16,305 nt of DNA from Jimgerdemannia flammicorona (Eukaryota; Mucoromycota; Endogonomycetes; Endogonales; Endogonaceae). The notes under the pieces were generated by a model. The model had not been told where the DNA came from. It saw nothing but the letters and a program-made list of their open reading frames with translations, and did no database searches. Positions 1 through 9,208 of the stretch are shown in pieces (position 1 is the first letter of the stretch; each line of letters starts with the position of its first letter). Location of the stretch: NCBI GenBank assembly GCA_003990745.1, contig RBNI01003253.1, positions 1-16,305 of the forward strand, read 5' to 3'. The translations under genes were made by a program, and so were the position numbers.

Positions 1-25
1 AAAAAAAAAAAAAAAAAAAAAAAAA
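1..25 (+). mobile_element. Poly-A tail of an upstream LINE insertion (only the tail in window)
   Basis: Twenty-five A residues abut LTR sequence at base 26. The same LTR region in the 3' copy (near 14430) has no A-run, so the A-run is extra to the LTR. Two other LINEs in this window also end in A-tails fused to LTR sequence, so the simplest reading is the 3' tail of a third LINE inserted in the 5' LTR. The LINE body and the left target duplication would lie before base 1. An artefactual sequence edge cannot be excluded. Confidence 0.6.
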
Positions 26-26
26 T

Positions 27-245
27 GAAAGTGAAAATGATGCACCACTTCTTCGTCCACCAATACCTTATCCAGCATATGAGATAGATGATGCTATCCT
101 GTGGGATGGAGATGAAGTTCCAATGTATTATTACCTCAGCCAACAAAGAGAAGTAATCTGCGAACCACTCTTCCTAGATGACTACTTCTTCAGAGATGAT
201 GTCATTGATGGTAATGTCATCAAAGACTATCCAGACAGTGCCTAA
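27..245 (+). pseudogene. C-terminal fragment of the LTR-encoded protein (5' LTR copy)
   Basis: Seventy-two sense codons and a TAA stop (243-245) stay open in the frame matching the larger reading frame of the 3' LTR (13553-14910). The fragment is acidic and rich in Tyr, Pro and Asp, and contains a Leu-Trp-Asp-Gly-Asp-Glu stretch. It is cut at its N-terminal side by the poly-A at 1-25. Unlike the 3' copy it keeps CAA where that copy has TAA (14549-14551), which shows that stop is a secondary lesion. About 26 differences from the 3' copy over 219 bases, counted by eye, are nearly all transitions. Function unknown. Confidence 0.7.
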
Positions 246-248
246 ACC

Positions 249-442
249 TATAAATAGCTTAGCAGTCATAGTATAGTTAGATTAGTCTTGTACAACATGA
301 CTGTGAACTGACTCAGCAGTCAGATAATCTCTTGATATATCAGATCACACTTGTACTATGTAACTGCATTCCGACTCAGCAAGACACTTAGTGCTACATC
401 CATATCTAGTATAGTCCAGATAGCCTCTCACTAGTATAAATA
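249..442 (+). promoter_or_regulatory. LTR promoter region: two TATA boxes and a bZIP-type site
   Basis: TATAAATAG lies at 249-257, four bases after the stop of the LTR reading frame. TATAAATA lies at 435-442. Between them, TGACTCA (309-315) matches the Gcn4/AP-1 bZIP consensus. The 3' LTR has the same three elements at 14914, 15100 and 14974. The older LTR copy keeps the second TATA at 15608. The second TATA is the better candidate for the genomic RNA promoter because it precedes the poly-A signal by about 120 bases. Confidence 0.55.
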
Positions 443-559
443 CCTCCTCTCCCAGACCTCAGAATCTCAGACCTGAACAATCTAAACACAACTCCTGAGC
501 ACTTCCCCACAATATCCCTTCATACAACTACTCCTAGTATAGCAATATCATGAATAGTG

Positions 560-565
560 AATAAA
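560..565 (+). terminator. AATAAA polyadenylation signal in the LTR (R region)
   Basis: AATAAA, present at the matching place in all three LTR copies (560, 15225, 15731) although the copies differ elsewhere. Its place downstream of the TATA box at 435 fits an R region of roughly 100-150 bases. Confidence 0.5.
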
Positions 566-680
566 TCTATTTAATAACCCATAAACTACTCTTAAGTAAA
601 TCTGCTCTCTGTTAGGTCCTACTCCTAACCCTGTCACAAAATTTCCTGATTGGGTATTGTCTGCAGCGATACGCCAATTC

Positions 681-697
681 AACTAAGCTGGTCTTAG
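681..697 (+). repeat. Left target-site duplication of the large LINE
   Basis: aactaagctggtcttag occurs here and again at 6508-6524 straight after the LINE A-tail. The first two A bases of the right copy are ambiguous with the tail. The 3' LTR carries the site once, uninterrupted, at 15346-15362. Confidence 0.95.
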
Positions 698-870
698 GGG
701 GACTTCTTTTGCTCGAACCATTCAGAGCAAGCTAAGCCACACGGACATCTTTTCATGACAAGCAATATGTTTTCAAGTTTTCCAGTCATCTATTCTAGTG
801 TACAAGGTGCGGCAGGAGTCTAGCTATAGTTTACAACAAATCTCGTCTGTTTCAGTGGAGTTTTCATCGA
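698..870 (+). promoter_or_regulatory. LINE 5' untranslated leader
   Basis: 173 bases from the left insertion junction to the ORF1 ATG at 871, starting with GGGG. Its base composition is more balanced than the G-rich coding part. LINEs of this type normally carry an internal promoter here, but I see no diagnostic promoter motif. Confidence 0.5.
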
Positions 871-2715
871 ATGGCAACCCAGAGTTCATCAAGCTCTAAG
901 CATTTGGAGAGAAGGAGGCCTGATCTGAGTCTCCCCAAGAGTTTTGCAGTGACCATTGGGGCTGGTGTAGGGGCATGAGAAGTAGGTGGTCAGGGGAGAC
1001 AGGCTGGTATTGAGAGTTGGCACATGGTGATGGGGGGCAGGAGAGCTGCTATGAGGCCCATGGGGGTAGGGCAAGAGGGACATAGTGTTGACAGGAGTAG
1101 GAGTCAGGTGACCGGCCAGGTGATGGATCAGGTGACTGGTCAGGTGCCTGCTGGGGGCCAGGAGTCCGGAAGTGGTATGGCTGGGACTGGTCTTCCTGGG
1201 GCTGGGCTGGTGGCTGGGGTGACTGCTGGAGTTTCAGAGAACAAGAAGAAGGCAACGATGGCAGCTGGCTCTGGTGAACTGGTGGTGCATCCCTTCTTCC
1301 ACAAGTCAGTGTCGACATGGACCATATCAGCAAATTTTTTAGGGTTGGAGATGTCTGCTAGAGAGGTCTTGCGGCTAGTGGGAGAGGAGATTGCAGGGGC
1401 AGAGTCACTGAAGTTCATTCCATCAGCTGAGGCAGTTGAAATAGAATTTGTCGAGGAGGAAGAGATGGTGAAGGTCTTGGAGAAAGGGCTGGTTGTCAAG
1501 AGCATCAAGGTTGGCATGGCGAGGTGCCTGAGGTGGGACCCGTGGGCAGTACGACTGGTAATTGAAGGGCTGCCGACATTGGGGAGACAGGAGACCAAAG
1601 AAATGGTGGCAGAGGCACTGGGGGCTTTTGGCGAGATGGTTGACTTTGGGTTCATGTTCTGGGAGGGGACCAAGCTGAGAAATGACAACTACAAGGTGAT
1701 GGTGAGGCTGGAAGGCAAGGAGGCCACAGGGCAAGGGAGGGATTGGCCAGAAGTAGTTCGTTTTAGAGGGCAGGAGTGCAAAGTGTGGAGAAGGAAGAGT
1801 TCTGAACAGGAGGAGGAGGAATTGCTAATTGCTCTGGAGGAGAGAGAGACTGCAAAGGAATTGCGAAAGAGGAAATGGGAGGAGTTTGCCAAGGACTGGA
1901 TCTGGATTCTGATGGATGGGAGGAGGAAGAGATGGCAAAGGGCAAACTGGGAGCGCCTGCAGACTGTCCTTCAGGGCTCGAAAAAGGAGGAAGAGGAGAG
2001 AGTGGAGATGGCCAAAAGTCAGATGGAAGAGGTGGAGATGGCTGAGGTGTCCTTTTCACAACTAGGGGGTGTGGAGAACTCCACTCATGCACCAGTAAAG
2101 GGGAAGTGGGCTGACAAGGAGGGGGCAAATGCTGGGGGCTTTGAGGAGGTCATTGAGGTGGTACCAGAGACCCAGTTGGAGGATGTTTGCATGGTGAGAG
2201 CAGCAAATGTTCATTGGGAATGCCCAGAGGCAGGTGAAGTAGTTCGGCTGGAGAAGGGTACTGAGGAGGATGACCTGGTGGATGTGGCTTCTGACATGTC
2301 GGCAGATAGAGAGATGCTGTAGGAGCTGAGTAGGACCCCGAGGCCAGTCACCCCTGGGCCCATGGTGATGACAGCAGATGATTGGTATCAGGCGGTGCTC
2401 AAGGAACTTGCAGAGGAGGATATCAAGGAAGTGGATGTATTTAATGAATCGCAGGAGGTCTGGGAAGGGTTCCTCAATGTGGCATTGCAGGGGCCAAAGT
2501 TGGTGACAGTGATGGTGGCGGCGCTTCTGGATGATGAAGGATATGAGGTAGATGAGGACTGTATGGCTGACATTAGGAAGGTGGTATTGGAGCGAGTGGA
2601 TACCTTCTGCAGTGGTGTGAATGGAGCCCGTATTTGGAGGGCTATTTGCAAGGAGCATAAGGCAATTATCTGTAGTAGGGTTGAAAAGGTGGTGGCAATT
2701 TCAGTTGAACTTTAA
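871..2715 (+). pseudogene. LINE ORF1 protein (RRM-like), two internal stops
   Basis: One frame runs 614 codons from ATG 871 to TAA 2713-2715, broken only by TGA at 976-978 and TAG at 2320-2322. The start at 871 opens with Met-Ala-Thr-Gln then a Ser run; an ATG at 1024 lies after the first stop. LINE ORF1 proteins bind element RNA and act as chaperones in the ribonucleoprotein. Residues of about 150-290 look RRM-like: an RNP2-like strand (LVIEGLP near residue 228), a helix, then paired strands. A charged, probably helical stretch follows (EEEELLIALEERETAKELRK). I find no CCHC knuckle, although many LINE ORF1 proteins have one. ORF2 starts 12 bases downstream in the same frame. Confidence 0.8.
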
Positions 2716-2727
2716 ACATTTTTATTC

Positions 2728-3873
2728 ATGATGATGAACAGTCTATATATATTATCGCTAAATATCAATGGTTTACATGATGGAGTGAAGCGAAGGTAGC
2801 TATTTCGGTGGCTGAAGACCAGGAGATATGATGTGGTATTTCTGCAGGATGTTCGGGCCTATGGGGAGCAAGATTATGAGGAGTGGAGTAAGGAATGGTT
2901 TGGTAGCACAGGGTGGAATGAGCAGGTGGGCATATTGGTTGGCTTGGGGAAAGGAGAGCTGAAGGAGGTTGAGGTATATGGTGATCGATTGGTCTGGGGG
3001 AGATTGAAAGGAGGAGCTGGTGATGGGCTGGTAGTTGGTTCTGTATATCTGCCAGCGGTTAGCAGAGAGCGAAACCAATGGGTGGAAGATTGGTTGGATT
3101 GGAGAGGACAAGATGAGATTGGGCTGGACATTCTAGGAGGGGATTTCAACATGGTGCATGACAGGATACTAGACAGGTCTGATGGTGGAGATGGTGTAGC
3201 AGTTTCTACAGGGCTCTCGCGATGGCTTCAGGTTGAAAAGGAGATGGGATTGGTTGATGGAGTATGACAACGTCAAGGTGAGAAGTCAGGACCATTTACT
3301 AGGTGACATCCAGTCGGTGAGGATTTGGTTGGTACAAGGATTGACTGGATTCTGGTGGCAGAATGCTGGGGCAATGTTTTGGATTCAACAGAGGTATGGT
3401 GGTGTCCCTGGTCAGATCACTGGGGTGTGGAGGCAAGTGGGAGATTCCAGGCAGCCAGTGGTGGTGGGGGCAGATGGCAACTTAATGTGGTACTACTCAA
3501 GAGGCAGGTGGAGTGGGACAAGTTTGTTAAAATCACAAGACAGGAAGTAGCATGGTGGAAGAATAGTGGCCAGTCAATAGCACAGTGGTGGGGGAAATTT
3601 AAACATCTGGCAGGTGCTTATTGGTATGATATAGGAGAGGTAGCTGGAAGGGAGCAGAAGAATAGAGAAAAGAGAGTAGAGCAGAGGCTTTGCTGGCAGC
3701 TGAGACTTCTGGAGGGAGAGAACTCCTCAGGGGAACATCGCTCCCTGTTGGTCAAGGAGGTGGCTGAGTTATGGTCAGATTTGAAGGCTGCAGAAGATAG
3801 AGTGGTGGATGGGTTGCTAGCAAGATTGTGAGCAAAGCAGTTGGAAGAAGGAGAGCAACCCACCAAATACTTA
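2728..3873 (+). pseudogene. LINE ORF2, N-terminal part: AP endonuclease and linker
   Basis: Begins with three consecutive ATG codons (2728, 2731, 2734), 12 bases after ORF1. AP-endonuclease landmarks in order: LNINGL near the N-terminus, VVFLQD at about 2833-2850, GDFNMV at 3139-3156, RIDWILV near 3337, and the catalytic Ser-Asp-His triplet at 3412-3420. The endonuclease nicks the target DNA to prime reverse transcription. The normally invariant Glu after LQ is Asp here (codon 2848-2850). In-frame stops lie at 2797, 3265, 3304 and 3829. The frame is lost at about 3873 by an apparent one-base deletion; homology continues in another frame from 3876. Confidence 0.85.
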
Positions 3874-3875
3874 TC

Positions 3876-6362
3876 TGGAATTTGAAGGCCAGGAGGGTGC
3901 AGTATAGCTGGGTTTCAGTATTGTGAGAGGATGGGACAGAGGTGACTGAGATCACAGATATGCTTGGAGAGATTTCCGGCTAATGGTGCACCCTTTGGCA
4001 AGATGATGGAGGGCTGGTGGAGGGAGAGGCAGTACTGGAGGACAATAACAATTTGGTGGGCGGCTGGCCAGTGGTGGCAGAGCCTGCGATTGGTGGGGCA
4101 GTAATGGGTAGGGTGACCCTTGAAGAGGTGTTAGAGGTTCTGAGGAAAGTGCAGGCGGGTTCATCACCAGGAGAGGATGGACTGCTGTGGGAGTTCTGAA
4201 AGGAGTTTCAAATTGAGTTTGGAGTATGGCTTGTAGAAATGGCAAACTTTATACTGAGGGAAGGCTGCTGGATTGGCAATGGCTCCTTAGGGCTAGTCTC
4301 TCTGCTCTATAAGGAGAAAGGGGACAGACAGGTGTGGTAGAACTGGAGGCCCATTATGTTACTGAATGTGGATAGGAAGTTGGTCTCCAAGATTCTGGCA
4401 GAGAGAATGCAACAATAGATCAGCTGATTGGTGGGTGATGAACAGCGAGGGTTTGTAAAGGGGAGACAGATTCGAGACAGCACAGCCTGGGTGCAAAATG
4501 TCTTGGAGGGTTGTAGAAGCCGGCAAGTGGATGGACGAATGGTGTTCTTGGACCAGGAAAAGGCATATAACAGGGTGAGGTGGAATTACTTGGAGGCAGT
4601 TCTATGGAAGGCCGAGTTTGGCATGGAGGAGGCTCAAAAGCTGATGGGTCTAGTGTGAGGTTGCTGGGCTACAGTGTTGATGAATGGGTGGAGTGGCCTG
4701 GAGTTTCTCTTAGGGCAAGGTGTGCCACAGGGAGATCCTCTTTCACCCCTGCTTTATATTTTATCTTTGGAACCCTTATTGGCATAACTGAAGGGAAGGC
4801 TTACTGGGTTGAAGATGGGGGCAGTGGTCTGGAAGCTGGGGGCCTTTGCAGATAATATGGTGGTAGGGTTAGGTAGTGTGGAAGATATGGTGAGCTTGTA
4901 GGAAGGAGTAGGACAATATGAGATGCTGGCAGGGATGAAGCTGAACTGGGGCAAGTGTGAAACCATGGAGCTTGGAGCTGGCTTGGGGGAGCATGGACAT
5001 TTTGAACATTTAGTTGGCCCTGGGGAGGCAGTTCGATATTTGGATATCTGGTTCTCAGTATATGGGACAGTTTTACCGAAAGAGTGGTGGTGTGGATTGA
5101 TATAGAAGTGGGAGAATGCCTTGGTAGGCTGGTCTGGGAGAGGCTTTTCTCTGGTTGGGAGGATTGTAGTCTTGAATGTATATTGGTTACCGAAGCTGTG
5201 GTACTTGGGGTACTATCTGGACTTTCCTGGGTAGGTGGTACAGAAACTGAAGAAGGTGGTCGAAGGATGGCTTTGGTAGGGAAGGAGATTACAGATCAGT
5301 TGGGAGATAATGTTGACACCAAAGGCAGATGGAGGTCTGGGGCTAGTGGACTTTAGAAGGCAGCTGAAGGCACTTCGGGGCTGGTGGGGTTGTCGAATGG
5401 CAGAATTAGGAGGGGAGAGCTGGAGCAAACTGGCTATAGACAATTGGAAAGTTAGGTTCTGCCCCCGGAGTGAGGTTCGGAAGGATATGCGAGGTTTGCT
5501 CCAGGTTGGGAGGGTTGGCAGGTTGCGCTATCGGGGATTCTGGTGGGATATTGTGAAAGCTTGGCTTGCAATGGGGCTCATGGGCCCAGAACCTGGCGAA
5601 GAAGAGGAGGACCCAGAACTATGATGGTGGCATTTGGGTGGGATTTATATTGGTGGCTATCCATTGGTAGAATACTCTTTAACTGGGGCGATGGAGTGGA
5701 TCTGGATGGGTCTGCTGAAGAGGTGGCCAGTTGGTTGGCAGAAGGCTGGGTTTGGAGAAGAGTGGGAGTGGAGTCGGATTTGGGGTTGGGGGACCTCGCT
5801 GCTCAAGATTGCCCCGCCTAAGTTCTGGGTGGTATGGTGGCAATTTTTGTGGAGGAATGTCATGCTGGGGTACAGGACAGGGTGGATGGTGGAGGATGGT
5901 GTAAGGGAATATGAGTGGTGCTGTGAACTGGATGGAGAAGTAGTGCAGACACCGAAGCATGTTCTGGCAGCTTATCCAGGGGTTGAAGGATTTTGGCGGA
6001 CATTAGAAGGATATTGGGGGGAAGAGAGTGGGCAGGCAGGGGGTCCCACTTGTCGGGTGGTCAAGCACTGACTGGTGGGAGAAATTGGGGACATCTGGGG
6101 AGGCCTGGGTCAGATTATCGGCATTTGGGTACTTATAGCAGTGCACTGGCGATGGGTGTTCGAGAGAGATCCTTGGATGGGAATTGGAGAATTGGTGGAG
6201 CAGTGGAAGGGGCTTCTCTTGGAAGTAGTGCAAGGGTGGTGGTATCAGGGGAAGAGGCACCAGTTGGGGGCCATGAAGAAGGTGTTAGACATTATCCAGA
6301 GGAGTCAGGAGCACCTTGTGCTTGGTGAGAAGGGGGTGAGGTGGAAAGAAGGTGTGGGCTGA
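3876..6362 (+). pseudogene. LINE ORF2, C-terminal part: reverse transcriptase and zf-RVT-like tail
   Basis: Continues ORF2 after the frameshift. RT blocks in order: NWRPIMLLN (4341 on), DEQRGFVKGRQI (about 4437), motif A with catalytic Asp (FLDQEKAYN, Asp 4551-4553), motif B GVPQGDPLSP (about 4719), and motif C FADN where the family has FADD (4845-4856). The later LTPKADGGLGLVDF block (about 5307) and a PPKFW...W region with Cys-Cys (5919-5924) and His (5958) resemble the zf-RVT tail of LINEs; a Cys expected near 5973 is Tyr. Stops lie at 3924, 3981, 4197, 4338, 4416, 4425, 4656, 4785, 4899, 5103, 5232, 5277, 5622 and 6069. The last codon may lie beyond 6362 if that TGA is also secondary. No RNase H is recognised. 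Confidence 0.87.
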
Positions 6363-6509
6363 AGGGTCCTTCCTTGTATTATTATTAGGAGTCAGTTGAA
6401 GGATTCTATGTCAGTATTTTATGATACTAGTAGTGAATTGTGGTTTTTGTTATTGCATTAGATAGTCCATAATAAAGGAGTCCAAGAGACTATAAAAAAA
6501 AAAAAAAAA
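6363..6509 (+). other. LINE 3' UTR, poly-A signal and A-tail
   Basis: AATAAA at 6471-6476 is followed by a GTCCAAGAGACTATA block and 16 A bases (6494-6509). The truncated LINE at 14565-14810 ends with nearly the same block (AATAAA at 14763), which puts both in one family. Confidence 0.85.
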
Positions 6510-6524
6510 CTAAGCTGGTCTTAG
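6508..6524 (+). repeat. Right target-site duplication of the large LINE
   Basis: Second copy of the 17-bp site at 681-697. Its first two A bases overlap the A-tail, so 15 bases are unambiguous. Confidence 0.95.
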
Positions 6525-6750
6525 TTTCTTGAACTTCCTGAAATACGGAAAATCCTGAACATCCAGAACTAGTCCAAACAAGGACTTTGGTTGAGATATC
6601 AACCCGATCTTGAAATCAATAAGCATAGAGGACATACTCCATATGAAATTGATCTTGACTATAAGAAAATGGTCTTCCAGAATATCCAGAACTTCCAGAA
6701 AACCCTTCCAGAACTACATAATGGTTACCCTAAAAAGCAACCCTCTTACA
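6525..6750 (+). repeat. 5' LTR, terminal part (end of U5)
   Basis: Resumes the LTR after the LINE and matches 15363-15587 (3' LTR) and 15869-16094 (older copy). The right boundary is set at CTTACA (6745-6750). Downstream of it this copy and the older copy diverge completely, and CTTACA is the inverse of the TGTAAG that starts the 3' LTR at 13265. A reading frame here stays open across the boundary into the gag leader. Confidence 0.88.
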
Positions 6751-8774
6751 ACTTGGTAGCAGTGGTTTACAATCCAATTCTGCTTCAAGACGCTTCCTCA
6801 CCCTACTATAAACCCTTCTGCGAATTCCTACAAGTTGGAATAAAGTCCAATCTCTGAACTGGAATTTATCCTGAACCATCTGACAATCTAGAGAGAATTG
6901 AACCTGACGTATAAGGACAATTTGACCTCCACACCTGCAACAAGTGGGACAAACTTCATTCAAAGAAAGAAGTACTCCAATTAAATCAGCAAATAGGCAA
7001 AACCCTATTTACCGAACTTCTTGCACTATACCCAGCAAGTTAATATGAAGAAGGTCTTATAGAAGCCTTCTTTACTCTTCTCAACAAGAGTTTTGTCAGC
7101 TCTACAAATCCAAGCAACCTAGGACAACCAGCAATAGTCTTTCTAGCCTTATTTCCTCATGAAGCCAAAGCCTCCATAGCCAAGTAGCTCAACTCTACCG
7201 ACTTTCACCATACTAGGACCAGGACTGTGTTATACTACTGATTCCAGAACAGCAAGGCCTGCCATATTCTTAAGGAAGAAGCAAGAGAAATCCTTCATCA
7301 ACTACCTGATCCCGAACCTGAAGCAGGCCCTGCTACAGCCCTACCTGAATCTGAAACCAATACCGAACCAGAACTTGACTTTGAATTGAGTCCATCTGAA
7401 ATCAGATATACAACTGATTCTGTCTACTTTGATGCTGAGCAAACCTAAGTACATGGGGACCAAACCGAAGAGGAGGAGGAGTATCTCAGTGAATTCAATC
7501 CTGGATATACCACCGAAGGAGACATACCTCCATCAGGACAGAACACACCTACACAGCAACAGACAGCTATCTATCAAGCCCTTACTCCAGACCCACAACT
7601 ATTACTTCAGCAACTTACACAGACCCAAAGAACCCCATCACACTCTGCACCAGTACCTCAAGTAGTACCAGTAACACTACTACCAGCAGTCCAACTGCCT
7701 CCAGTAAACAATATGGCAAACCAACAGATTCTAGACCTCACAGCCCAGGTAGCCATAATGGCAGCAACCATTACTGCCTTAGCCAAACAGACCCGACCTA
7801 CAAAAAATCTGAGTCTACCTACCTTCAATAGTACTGCACAAGAAGTCCAAAGCTTCATTAGTGTAGTTGACACCAACTTCGAAGCCAATCAATGGACCAA
7901 TGAACAAGTTGCTGACCACATTCTGATAAATAATCAAGATCACACTCTGGAACAACTCTTTGCTACCACTACAGTCTATGTCCGCTGAGTTGTTACATTC
8001 TTCCGAGGACCTGCCGAAGAATGGTGGTAAACCCTTCCTGAAAAACCCCTCACATAGGACACCTGATCTACAGTAGTTGCTCAGAATGCAGCAAATAATG
8101 CCCCAGGATATGGAGCCCATCCTACAGCCCCTGGACTTAAACAACTCATGATTGCTCAATATTGCAGCGAAACCATAATTGCTAAATCCCAAGTAAAACT
8201 CCACAACCTCAAATTTGATGTACATGACAAGGAGGAATTCGAAACCTTCTGTATAAAACTCAAGTCACTCCTGAACACTGTTGGTCTAGGATATATTACC
8301 AATGACGAAGCACAAAATGGTACAAGAGCAAATCATTTATTTGATGCCCTGCCTGAATGGCTCACTAGAAAAATCTGAGAACAAGGACACTCAGTTGGTT
8401 GTGACCACCAACAATGGTATCTGGCAAGAATCAAGACTATGGTCAAGCGAATCCTAACAGCTGGACCCATTCTGCCCCGAAGACAATTCAACAACAAGGA
8501 AAAGACTTAGACCAAGAAAGAAGAACCCAAGTATGAAGCATCTCGAGCTCCCTCAATATCTACTTTGTGGACACCCAGAAATCATGAACCCACTCAGCCG
8601 AGTACCTTCAAGAAACTCACTGAAGGCGAAAGAAATAAACTTAGAAGAAGCAAAGCATGCTTCTATTGCCAAAAGACAGGACACATGGCCAGTGCCTGCC
8701 CTAACTGAAAACCCTGAACAGCAACATAAGCAACTATTACCACTCTGCACCACCTCAACAATCTGACCACCAGA
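6751..8774 (+). pseudogene. gag: gag polyprotein with long N-terminal leader and CCHC knuckle, degenerate
   Basis: Structural protein that packages element RNA. One frame is followed from the LTR end to the dUTPase. Leader 6751-7712 is coding-like: helical, then acidic and proline-rich, with a Glu run near 7470. A core with a conventional ATG at 7713 begins MANQQILDL. It contains SLPTFN (about 7812), a Gag-typical FFRGPAEEWW block (7998-8027), a helical region near 8214-8378 and the zinc knuckle C-X2-C-X4-H-X4-C (8658-8699). A PTAP tetrapeptide lies at 8121-8132. No convincing start is visible for the leader; the LTR ATG at 6669 is not conserved in the other LTRs. Stops include 6855, 6912, 7041, 7185, 7239, 7446, 7986 and 8028, and further TGA, TGA and TAA follow the knuckle. 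From 7713 the size is near a normal Gag; with the leader it is about twice that. Confidence 0.82.
6754..6765 (+). promoter_or_regulatory. Putative primer-binding site (initiator-Met tRNA-like)
   Basis: TGGTAGCAGTGG begins three bases after the LTR end. TGG complements the CCA tail of a tRNA, and TGGTAGC is compatible with initiator-Met tRNA 3' ends used by many Ty3/gypsy elements. Placement is strong; the tRNA identity is an inference that needs this host's tRNA set. Confidence 0.6.
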
Positions 8775-9199
8775 ACACTAGACTTTGTCAAGTTAAGACA
8801 AACTGCTAAGGCCTCAACTAAAGGAAGTCAAAAAGAAGCTAGATATGATCTGTATGCAGCTGAAGAAGCTACAGTCTCTAACCAAGAAGTCAAGCAAGTC
8901 TACACAGGAATCAGTATCCAAATTCCTGAAGGACATGTTAGAAGAATATGCTGTTGCAGCAGCCTAGCATTGAAAGGACTCTCAGTAGAAGAAGGAGTCA
9001 TTGACAAAGATTACACAGGCAAAATTATTGTCCTTATCCGAAACCACAGTTGGATACCCTTCAAGATCCCAATTGATTCTGTATTGCCCAGATCCTATTT
9101 GAAAAAATCAAGTCAAACCTGACAGTCAAGGAAGTCTCTGAACTACTGCTCACCATCCGAGGATCCAAAGGATTTGGTTCATCAAACAAAGCTCCAGCC
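8775..9199 (+). pseudogene. dUTPase domain within the retrotransposon polyprotein
   Basis: All five trimeric-dUTPase motifs can be placed. Motif 1 is YDLYA (8844-8858). Motif 2 is CCCSSLALKG (8949-8978), where the usual PRS core is altered. Motif 3 is GVIDKDYTG (8994-9020) with both Asp and the Tyr. Motif 4 is IAQILFEKI (9083-9109). The C-terminal Gly-rich motif 5 is RGSKGFGSS (9158-9184). dUTPase converts dUTP to dUMP and limits uracil incorporation in DNA. Motifs 1-3 share the gag frame; motifs 4-5 are in the pol frame, because of an apparent one-base deletion near 9078. TAA at 9200 separates it from the protease. Placement between knuckle and protease parallels betaretroviruses. Gly-to-Arg before motif 1 and Arg-to-Cys in motifs 2 and 4 fit G-to-A and C-to-T decay. 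Confidence 0.85.
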
Positions 9200-9208
9200 T
9201 AATCTACC

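Larger units (their letters stand above)
26..697 (+). repeat. 5' LTR of the Ty3/gypsy element, middle part (U3 end, R, start of U5)
   Basis: This stretch aligns base for base, mostly with transition differences, to 14434-14551 plus 14812-15362 of the 3' LTR. It holds the end of the LTR-encoded reading frame, two TATA boxes and an AATAAA signal. It is interrupted after base 697 by the large LINE and resumes at 6525. The true left end of this LTR (TGTAAG) is not in the window. Confidence 0.9.
698..6509 (+). mobile_element. Non-LTR retrotransposon (LINE, Tad1/L1-like), apparently full length, degenerate
   Basis: A 5.8 kb insertion into the 5' LTR. It has a 173-base leader, ORF1 (871-2715), ORF2 (2728-6362) with AP endonuclease and RT, a 3' UTR with AATAAA and a 16-base A-tail (6494-6509), flanked by a 17-bp target duplication. 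The leader before ORF1 and the precise duplication suggest insertion without 5' truncation. The coding strand is strikingly G-rich and C-poor, unlike the A/C-rich gypsy host. I find no RNase H domain, which many Tad1 elements carry, so the clade within Tad1/L1-like LINEs is uncertain. Many in-frame stops and one frameshift make it non-autonomous. Confidence 0.93.

Noticed and set aside
1049..2658. Several long minus-strand open frames opposite LINE ORF1
   Set aside because: Low-complexity Pro/Ser-rich products from the reverse of a G-rich coding strand; the + strand frame has the RRM-like domain and element context.
698..6509. RNase H domain in the LINE
   Set aside because: I could not find the acidic-residue blocks after the RT; the tail instead resembles the zf-RVT region.
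6669..6671. ATG in the LTR as gag start
   Set aside because: The other two LTR copies have ACA at this position, so it is probably a private transition.
7429..7665. Separate small gene
   Set aside because: Out-of-frame shadow of the acidic Gag leader; composition is Lys/His-rich with no conserved motif.
8533..8766. Separate 77-codon frame over the Gag knuckle
   Set aside because: The CCHC knuckle reads in the overlapping gag frame, so this is a shadow.
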